Shown: positions 7,337 through 13,504 of the stretch, piece by piece | Position numbering within the stretch: the first letter of the stretch is position 1 | How the letters are laid out: each line of letters opens with the position of its first letter | Assembly (NCBI GenBank): GCA_031426735.1 | Contig: JASJPK010000076.1 | Location: 13,890-77,889 of the forward strand | Source of the DNA: PFJX01 sp031426735 | Lineage (GTDB): Bacteria; Pseudomonadota; Gammaproteobacteria; Burkholderiales; Thiobacillaceae | DNA length: 64,000 nt | Reading direction: 5' to 3' | Notes under the pieces: generated by a model | Seen by the model: the letters and a program-made list of their open reading frames with translations, nothing else | What the model was told of the DNA's origin: nothing | Databases searched by the model: none | Position numbers and translations under genes: made by a program

Positions 7337-9058
7337 ATGAACTTAAAGAAAGTAGCAAGCCGTATGGCAATGGGGCTGGCCGCAGCCCTGTTCGCCTTCG
7401 GTGTGCAGGCGGCCGTGGATATTCCCGGTCCGAAACTGCCGCCGCCCGAGGCCGCCAAGGCGGCGCCGATTATTCCGGTGGAAGCCAAGAAGTGTTATTC
7501 CTGCCACGAGGACATCGAGGACTTCCATACCAAGGGTCGCCATGCCACGGTGAACTGCGCGCATTGCCACACGAATGCCGCCGAGCACCAGAAACTGGCC
7601 AAGGGCAAAGACTGGGGCGTGCGTCCGGAAACCAACAAGGACCATCGCGCCTGCGCTACCTGCCACGTTGAGCAGTACAACTCCTTCGTGCAGACCAATA
7701 TGGAATCGAAGGCGCGTGTCGAGAAGGCCAGCTTCAAGAGCCGCTCGCCGCTGTTCGATAAGCTCATGGAAGGCTACGGCTTCACCAAGGAGCACAACGA
7801 ACCGCGTTCGCATGCCTTCATGCTGGTCGACCAGTGGGCCGTGGACCGCGCTTTCGGCGGCCGCATGCAGTTCAAGGACTGGACCTACATCAATAAGGCC
7901 GAACTGGCTGCCAATGGCGCCTGGAACGTGATCGTCGACAAAGAACCGTCCACCTCCGACCAGAAGCCGTTCATGCGCCAGACCGCGACCGCCGTCAATC
8001 CGGTGTGTATGAACTGCAAGACGCAGGATCACATCCTGGATTGGAAGTACATGGGCGACAAGGACCCGCGCGCCAAGTGGGACCGTACCTCGAAGCCGGT
8101 TGAATTTGCCCGTGGCGTCAACCACCCGCTGAACTGCTTCATGTGTCACGACCCGCACTCTGCCGGCCCCCGTGTCGTACGCGATGCGCTGATCCAGGCT
8201 GTGGTCGACCGCAAGGAAGGCACCTATCCGATGGATCCGGTGAAGAGCCAGCAAACCACCATGACCAAGGTCACCTTCCAGCGCGACGGCAAGGACTTCC
8301 GTGCCATCGGTCTGCTCAACAAGGCCGACTCCAACGTCATGTGCGCCCAGTGCCACGTGGAATACAACTGCGGCCCCGGCTTTGATTGCGCCGACAAGGA
8401 AAAGCCGTACTACGTGAAGATGGACGATCCGCGTACCAACCTGTTCACCTGGACCAACGTGTTTGGCTACAAGGAGAAGATGGTTGGCCAGTACAAGTTC
8501 AAGGACTTCAAGCACGCCAGCACCGGCGCCTTGCTGCCCAAGATCCAGCATCCGGAAGCGGAAACCTTCTGGGGTTCCAAGCACGAGAAGGCGGGTGTGG
8601 AGTGTAAGGACTGCCACATGACCAAGAAGCGCGCCGCCAACGGCAAGGTGACCACCAGCCACCAGCAGATTTCGCCGCGCTACAACCTGAAGGGTGCCTG
8701 TCTGACCTGCCACAAGGATTGGACCGAGGATGATGCTCGCTACCACATGGAAGCCATCCAGGGTTATGTCCGCGGCAAGATGACCAAGGCCGAGTTCTGG
8801 ATCGCCAACCTGATCGACGCGATCATGAAGGCCAAGGACGCCGGTGTTTCCAAGGACGTCATGGAGAAGGCCTACGACTTCCAGTACGACGCCAACCTGT
8901 ACTGGGAATGGTGGACTGCCGAGAACTCCGACGGTTTCCACAACCCGGATCATGCACGCGAGTCGCTGACCCGCTCCATCGATGCATCTCAGGCCGGCAT
9001 CAAGATGCTGAAAGAAGAGATCGCCAAGATGAAAGCGCCGGCTGTCGCTGCCAAGTAA
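7337..9058 (+). CDS. Octaheme cytochrome c nitrite reductase (ONR/TvNiR type)
   Basis: A 573-residue exported protein (signal peptide to about residue 25) with eight heme sites in order: CYSCH 53-57, CAHCH 74-78, CATCH 106-110, CMNCK 224-228, CFMCH 267-271, CAQCH 336-340, CKDCH 423-427, CLTCH 455-459. The fourth, CxxCK, gives the lysine-ligated catalytic heme of NrfA and octaheme nitrite reductases. The expected active-site residues are visible: Tyr343 in CHVEYNC, and Gln404-His405 in QHPE. Cys345, two after the Tyr, matches the Tyr-Cys crosslink known from the Thioalkalivibrio enzyme. Expected reaction: six-electron reduction of nitrite to ammonium, possibly also sulfite or hydroxylamine. 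It lies 151 nt after fccB with its own terminator. No nrfH-like quinol dehydrogenase adjoins, so the electron donor is unclear. Confidence 0.88.
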   Translation: MNLKKVASRMAMGLAAALFAFGVQAAVDIPGPKLPPPEAAKAAPIIPVEAKKCYSCHEDIEDFHTKGRHATVNCAHCHTNAAEHQKLAKGKDWGVRPETNKDHRACATCHVEQYNSFVQTNMESKARVEKASFKSRSPLFDKLMEGYGFTKEHNEPRSHAFMLVDQWAVDRAFGGRMQFKDWTYINKAELAANGAWNVIVDKEPSTSDQKPFMRQTATAVNPVCMNCKTQDHILDWKYMGDKDPRAKWDRTSKPVEFARGVNHPLNCFMCHDPHSAGPRVVRDALIQAVVDRKEGTYPMDPVKSQQTTMTKVTFQRDGKDFRAIGLLNKADSNVMCAQCHVEYNCGPGFDCADKEKPYYVKMDDPRTNLFTWTNVFGYKEKMVGQYKFKDFKHASTGALLPKIQHPEAETFWGSKHEKAGVECKDCHMTKKRAANGKVTTSHQQISPRYNLKGACLTCHKDWTEDDARYHMEAIQGYVRGKMTKAEFWIANLIDAIMKAKDAGVSKDVMEKAYDFQYDANLYWEWWTAENSDGFHNPDHARESLTRSIDASQAGIKMLKEEIAKMKAPAVAAK

Positions 9059-9075
9059 GCGTAGTTAAGGTTTGA

Positions 9076-9107
9076 AAGGGAGCGGATAAATCCGCTCCCT
9101 TTTTTAT
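9076..9107 (+). terminator. Rho-independent terminator after the octaheme reductase
   Basis: Stem GGGAGCGGA/TCCGCTCCC with a short TAAA loop, followed directly by TTTTTTATTT, 17 nt after the stop codon. Confidence 0.95.
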
Positions 9108-9149
9108 TTGGGAAACAGCAGTTGGCGATAAATGCCCTGTCCGTTGGTT

Positions 9150-9175
9150 GCAGGTGCGAATAAATTCGCACCTGC
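9150..9175. repeat. REP-like short hairpin
   Basis: Perfect 11-bp inverted repeat GCAGGTGCGAA-TAAA-TTCGCACCTGC in the gap between two convergent genes. It resembles single REP units of the GTAGGTGCGAA type common in Proteobacteria, but its head is altered. It has no U-run, so it is not a clear terminator. Confidence 0.5.
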
Positions 9176-9269
9176 ACTGCGTGCCAACTACGCTTTTTAG
9201 ATTTATTCCGGGAGGCCTCGCTTCACCGCCTCAGTCGTATCTTGCTCGCTTCATTTACAGCGCACGGCA

Positions 9270-9315
9270 GCCACAAACAACAACGCCCGACATGTCGGGC
9301 GTTGTTGTTTGTGGC
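9270..9315. terminator. 46-bp perfect palindrome, probable bidirectional terminator
   Basis: A 23-bp perfect inverted repeat without a spacer; the arms begin GCCACAAACAACAACGCCCG and meet at ACATGT. The A/C-rich outer arms and GC-rich core give an A-tract/T-tract flanked hairpin 46 nt beyond the 3' end of the minus-strand lipoprotein gene. It probably ends transcription from that operon and protects mRNA ends. The surrounding gap (9059-9360) otherwise shows only the terminator and REP-like hairpin listed. Confidence 0.6.
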
Positions 9316-9360
9316 GCTAAACCGGTTCGCGCAGTCAGGAAATACCACCCAAGGCGATAT

Positions 9361-11265
9361 TCAATACAGCACGTTTTCCACCAACGATTTCGGTGCGCGT
9401 CGAATCACGTCGCCGGCTTTCTGATCGACACGAATCTCGACGACGCCGTTTTCACCGCTGTTGCCGGGTACGCCATAAGCGCCATTGGCGCCGCTGCTGC
9501 CTTCGCTGCCGGTTGCCGCCAGCGGAATCTGCTGCGAAGAATTGCTGCTCTGGTTGTTAGAGGTCGAAGCATCCGGCTGGGTATACAGGATAGAGCCCGC
9601 ACTGCCGCCTTTGCCGCCGATGCCGCCATCGCCGCCCTTGCCGCCGTCGCCGCCCTGCGACAGCGGGACGAATGCAGTTTCCATGTCGGGGGTGGAGACG
9701 AGTACCAGCACTTTGCCGCCATTGCCGCCATTGGCGCCGTTGCCGCCGTTGCCGCCGTTGCCGCCGCGACCGCCGCTGCCGCCGCCGTATTTGCCGTCGC
9801 CGCCTTTGCCGCCGCTGCCGCCGTTGCCGGCATTGCCGCCGTCACCGCCGGCACCGCCCAGCGAAGTGACTTGCAGCGGACGCTCGTTCAATTGACGCAG
9901 AAAATATTTGGGCGATTGACCCGGTCCGGTCACTTCGATCAGCGCAAGGCGAGTTTGTCCGTCGAGGGTGCGGACTTCCTGCGAAAGCACCTGAATGGCG
10001 GGGCCGTGTTGGGCATTGCGGCCCGGACCACCATGTGTGCCGTCGGTGCCGGAGGCGCCGGCGCCACCCAGGCCGACCGGGCTCGGGGAACCATTCGGTC
10101 CGTTGCTGCCGTTCTGGCCGGGGCGGCCATCGGTGCCCTTGTTGCCCTGCAGCTGGATGCTGTTTTGTTCCATCAACGGCAAGCCGTGCAGGAAGTCGGG
10201 CTGGATGACATGGCTGGTGACCATGTCGTCACGGCCTTCGTAGGTTGCGAAAACCTTGTACGACTTGCCCACCATCGCCTGATAGTTCTCTTTCAACTTC
10301 AGCTGGTTGCTGGCTTCCTCGTACACCACGTTCTCGCCGATGATGCGCATTTTGCTGGCGAGCAGCGTGGGATTGTTGCCCTGGCGCGGGTAGGAATAGA
10401 TGCGACCTTCGCGATCCTTGACCTGGAATTGCAGCGGCACGACGGAACCGGGGATTGCCGTAGCGACCTTGACCGTCGCATCGCCGAAATAGATGTCTTG
10501 CACGTCCTTGGCGTCCGGCCCTTCGACCAGCTGGAAGTCGGGCAGGAAGCGCGCGGTGTAGGTCTGGATCGGGTTGCCGCGATATTTGACGGTGACGCCA
10601 TATCCCGTGTCCCCAACTGTCTTTCTGTCGTTGACGCCGCTGAGGGTGAAGTTCTGGCGGGAGAAATCCATGTTGACGGTTTCAATATCCAGCCGCTCGA
10701 TGGGTAGCGCGTTCTTGGCATCGCCCAGGCCGAAATAACGACCTTCGTTATCCTTGACCTCGACTTTCAAAGGCAGGATCTGACCCGGCGCCATGCGGTC
10801 GCCATCCTTGAATCCCTCGATCGCGACCACCATGCTGGCGACATCGCTGGCCGCCGGCCCGAGGATCATCGCCCAATCGGGCACGACGCTCAGTACGCCC
10901 TTGATTTCGGGTGCGTGTTTATAGGTGACGTTGATCTTGTAGCGGGTATCCGGCGACTGGCTGATGTCCTGCTGAAAGGTGAGCTTGTGGCTGGTCTGGT
11001 CGAACGTCGCGCCCGAAGCGGTAATCTCGAGATCAGCCCAGGGCAGACTGTTGTCGCTGGTGCTGAATACTTTGCCTTCCTTGTCCTGGATGCGCACTTC
11101 CAAGGGGGCCTGTTTGCCGGGCACGATGCGCTGTTTGGCATCGAGCCCGCCGGCGATGGGCTGGATCGACGCGACATTGATGACACCTGGCGCGGTACAG
11201 CCTGCCAGCAGCCCGGCGCCCAATAGCGCGACATACAAGGGCAATGCGGTGAAACGTCCGTTCAT
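9361..11265 (-). CDS. Glycine-rich lipoprotein with three N-terminal beta repeats
   Basis: A 634-residue lipoprotein (lipobox LAGC, Cys23). Residues 49-131, 160-244 and 272-358 are three diverged copies of an ~85-residue unit starting PGxxxPLxVxVKDxEGRxY and ending near VxPDF/W, predicted as beta-sandwich domains. From 374 on the chain alternates between Gly-rich collagen/PGRS-like tracts (374-420, 469-518, 538-558, 586-607; GGxGGNGG type) and short beta segments. No enzyme motif is present. It is last in a four-gene minus-strand run (15978 to 9361) of exported proteins, which suggests a surface or periplasmic structural role. No named family was recognised. Confidence 0.8.
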   Translation of the reverse strand: MNGRFTALPLYVALLGAGLLAGCTAPGVINVASIQPIAGGLDAKQRIVPGKQAPLEVRIQDKEGKVFSTSDNSLPWADLEITASGATFDQTSHKLTFQQDISQSPDTRYKINVTYKHAPEIKGVLSVVPDWAMILGPAASDVASMVVAIEGFKDGDRMAPGQILPLKVEVKDNEGRYFGLGDAKNALPIERLDIETVNMDFSRQNFTLSGVNDRKTVGDTGYGVTVKYRGNPIQTYTARFLPDFQLVEGPDAKDVQDIYFGDATVKVATAIPGSVVPLQFQVKDREGRIYSYPRQGNNPTLLASKMRIIGENVVYEEASNQLKLKENYQAMVGKSYKVFATYEGRDDMVTSHVIQPDFLHGLPLMEQNSIQLQGNKGTDGRPGQNGSNGPNGSPSPVGLGGAGASGTDGTHGGPGRNAQHGPAIQVLSQEVRTLDGQTRLALIEVTGPGQSPKYFLRQLNERPLQVTSLGGAGGDGGNAGNGGSGGKGGDGKYGGGSGGRGGNGGNGGNGANGGNGGKVLVLVSTPDMETAFVPLSQGGDGGKGGDGGIGGKGGSAGSILYTQPDASTSNNQSSNSSQQIPLAATGSEGSSGANGAYGVPGNSGENGVVEIRVDQKAGDVIRRAPKSLVENVLY

Positions 11266-11328
11266 GTTCGGCCTCCTGAAAGTCCTGATGTGATGTTCAA
11301 TGCAGTGGGATTAGTGTGGCGTTACTAG

Positions 11329-12345
11329 CTAACGAATCTGCCACGATTCTTTTTCGAATTTGCCATTCGGATAGCGTCTGCGATATTCACGCGCACATTG
11401 GGCGTCGCGCGTTTTCAGACAGCGATTCCACAGCGCGATTTCCTCGCTATCCAGTTTACTCAAGCCATCCTCGCGCGACAGGCGGTTTTCCGTGCTGGTC
11501 AGGCGCTCCTTGGCGAGACGGGCAAGGTGGCTCTTCGGGAAAGTTTGCAGAAAGCTCTGCCAGGCGCGGACATCCTTGCCGGTTTTCAGGCAACGCGACC
11601 AGGCTGCAGCTTCATCGTCCGTGATTGCGCGCAAGTTGGCGAAAGGCGTGTAGACCTGGCCCACGTCGCGTTTGACAACGGCCCACTGCGCGTCTTGCAC
11701 TTTGAGGACGCGCAGAATCTCGCCGCTGGCAAATTCGCTGATGCTGATCGACTGGGCCGAAGGGCGCAGTTGCAAGGCGGTTTCGCGAAACACCAGGTAA
11801 GGTCCGGCGATGCGGGGATAGCCGGCTTCGAGTTCGCTTTGCAGCGCTTTTCCCTTTTCTGAGTGGACACTGAATGGAAACGTGGCGAGGAAAGTGTCGA
11901 CCGCGCGCAAGTCCGGCGCCTCTTCGAGTTCGCCCCAGAGCTTTTCTTCTTCAGTCAGCGCGACGCCGGGCATCTCTCCGGGCTTGGATGGCGTGACTTC
12001 GGCGCGTATCCGGTATTTGTAGCAGCCATCCTTGTCCCACTTGCTTTCCAGTACCTCGGTGATGCGCACCTTGCCGGTCGACATGATCTTGATGACGTCT
12101 TCCTCAAGCGTGCCGATGGAGACCCGGCTTTGTGCCCTGACTTGCGTTGCAGCCTGTTCGGCGGCACGCCGTTTGGCTTCGTCGCGGGCGACTTCTTCCG
12201 TCTGCTTGCGCGATTTATCGTCGCCCATGCAGGCACTGCCCTCGGCTTCGGTAAGAAACGGCTTTTCCTTGAGGTCTGCGGCGCAATGGCCTGCGCCAGT
12301 CCAGGCAATAAGACAGAGCAGACTGGCAGGGATTAGATAACGCAT
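11329..12345 (-). CDS. Exported LPP20/SH3-like protein of unknown function
   Basis: A 338-residue protein with a cleavable signal peptide (about residue 22). The N-terminal part (about 45-120; EEVARDEAKRRAAEQAATQV ... YKYRIRAEV) looks like the LPP20/FlgT-type fold, in which an Ala-rich helix is followed by strands. A middle stretch (about 180-240; YLVFRETALQLRP ... GEILRVLKVQDAQWAVVKR) looks like a bacterial SH3 module. The C-terminal third is charged, with repeated LWNRCLKT/WSRCLKTGK motifs. It lies between the FecR protein gene and the glycine-rich lipoprotein gene on the same strand, so it probably belongs to the same envelope assembly. Its role is unknown. Confidence 0.7.
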   Translation of the reverse strand: MRYLIPASLLCLIAWTGAGHCAADLKEKPFLTEAEGSACMGDDKSRKQTEEVARDEAKRRAAEQAATQVRAQSRVSIGTLEEDVIKIMSTGKVRITEVLESKWDKDGCYKYRIRAEVTPSKPGEMPGVALTEEEKLWGELEEAPDLRAVDTFLATFPFSVHSEKGKALQSELEAGYPRIAGPYLVFRETALQLRPSAQSISISEFASGEILRVLKVQDAQWAVVKRDVGQVYTPFANLRAITDDEAAAWSRCLKTGKDVRAWQSFLQTFPKSHLARLAKERLTSTENRLSREDGLSKLDSEEIALWNRCLKTRDAQCAREYRRRYPNGKFEKESWQIR

Positions 12346-12430
12346 GGTTTCTCCAGGGAAATACGGCTGCGCGGCTTATGTTGAGGAGCCGGATTTGAAT
12401 GGGCAAATGGGGTTTGCATCGTTGGTCGGG

Positions 12431-13504
12431 TTAGTGCGGTGTTTGGTCGAGAGCGCGCAGCAATGTTTCCACACGTTCTCTGTAGCGTCCTTGCGGATAG
12501 TCATGCAAATACTGCTGCAACCGGGTACGCGCCTCCGCGATCTGCTGGAGTTGATAGTGCCCCATACCGGTCATGTACAGGGCGATTTCACGTTGCGTGC
12601 CGGCAAACGGGGCCTCCAGCAGCGCGGCATATTCCTTCAGGGCCGCGTCGGCGCGAGTCGGGTCGCGGCTGAACACGGCACCGCGTTCGAGTCGCGCATC
12701 GGCCTGAATGTCCACCGCGTCGGTCAGGTCCAGGGCGACCTGCAGCACATGCAGTGCCTCGTCCGGACGGCCGGCATCGGCCAGATAACGGCTGTAGGTG
12801 ATATTCCAGCGGGCGACAATTTCCGGCAGTTTGCCGGCCTCCACCCAGGACGCCGGCGCCTGCTCGGTGACGGCGTTGAGCAGCGCCTGCGCCTCAGCCA
12901 GACGGGAGTTGGGCTCGACCCTGATCGGCTGGGTCGGCAATTCGCCGCGAGTGGTTTGCACGACGGTGGCGGCAGTCAACGGTCTGGTCTCGGTGTTGAG
13001 GCCCTGGACCTCGACCTTGCCGTTGTTGCCGAAGAAAACATTGGCCTGGCCGCGATTGATCATCGAAAAATCGGTGCCACGCACGCCGGCGACGGCGGTC
13101 AGCGTGTTGAAGCGGTAATTCGGCGGCGCCTTGGGCGAGGGCGAGATCATCGCGCGCAACATGCCGCTAATCAGCGCAAAGGTGCCGGTACGCCGTTTCG
13201 CGTCATGGGAGCGCACCATGAATTCGGAATCGGCCGTCAACACCACGCGGCTGCCATCCGGTACCAGCAAGGTCGCCCAGCCGTCGTGGCCGGTGTAGAC
13301 GCGGTCGCCCGTGCGCAGGGCATAGCCCTTGCCAACGCTGATCGGCTGGGCGCGGCCGGCGGGGAGGGCGCGCACATCGCCTTTGGTCATGCCCAGCACG
13401 ATGTTGTCGGCGCGTACCGCAAGCGGCAGCAGCAGCGACAGGCCAAGCAGCAGTGCGGCAATTGCGCTGCGGAGGATCGGGTTCTTCATCTGGCAAGGGC
13501 TCAT
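12431..13504 (-). CDS. FecR-domain protein with C-terminal TPRs
   Basis: A 357-residue exported protein: signal peptide to about residue 32, a FecR domain at about 65-160 (LRTGDRVYTGHDGWATLLVPDGS ... TAVAGVRGTDFSM), and TPR-like helices from about 200 to the end. FecR domains of this soluble type, with the GVRGTDF motif, are found in large surface or secreted-protein loci. They are not necessarily the sigma-factor regulators of the Fec system, and no ECF sigma gene is nearby. The ATG at 13504 overlaps the stop of the upstream gene (ATGA), so the two are translationally coupled. An internal Met (13489) is a possible alternative start. Confidence 0.85.
   Translation of the reverse strand: MSPCQMKNPILRSAIAALLLGLSLLLPLAVRADNIVLGMTKGDVRALPAGRAQPISVGKGYALRTGDRVYTGHDGWATLLVPDGSRVVLTADSEFMVRSHDAKRRTGTFALISGMLRAMISPSPKAPPNYRFNTLTAVAGVRGTDFSMINRGQANVFFGNNGKVEVQGLNTETRPLTAATVVQTTRGELPTQPIRVEPNSRLAEAQALLNAVTEQAPASWVEAGKLPEIVARWNITYSRYLADAGRPDEALHVLQVALDLTDAVDIQADARLERGAVFSRDPTRADAALKEYAALLEAPFAGTQREIALYMTGMGHYQLQQIAEARTRLQQYLHDYPQGRYRERVETLLRALDQTPH

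Noticed and set aside
7343..8953. 536-codon antisense frame in the octaheme reductase gene
   Set aside because: The plus strand carries eight heme motifs; the antisense frame is Val/Leu/His-rich shadow.
9600..9860. Dense GCC-rich repeats resembling a tandem repeat or CRISPR-like array
   Set aside because: They are irregular codons for Gly-Gly-Asn tracts in a coding sequence, without constant repeat or spacer units.
9148..10707. 519-codon plus-strand frame over the glycine-rich lipoprotein gene
   Set aside because: Its Ala/Val runs are the complement of GGN repeats; the minus-strand frame has a lipobox and repeated domains.
12431..13504. FecR protein as part of an iron-sensing FecI/FecR system
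   Set aside because: No ECF sigma factor or TonB-dependent receptor gene is near; the domain is fused to TPRs and a signal peptide instead of being a membrane-spanning anti-sigma factor.
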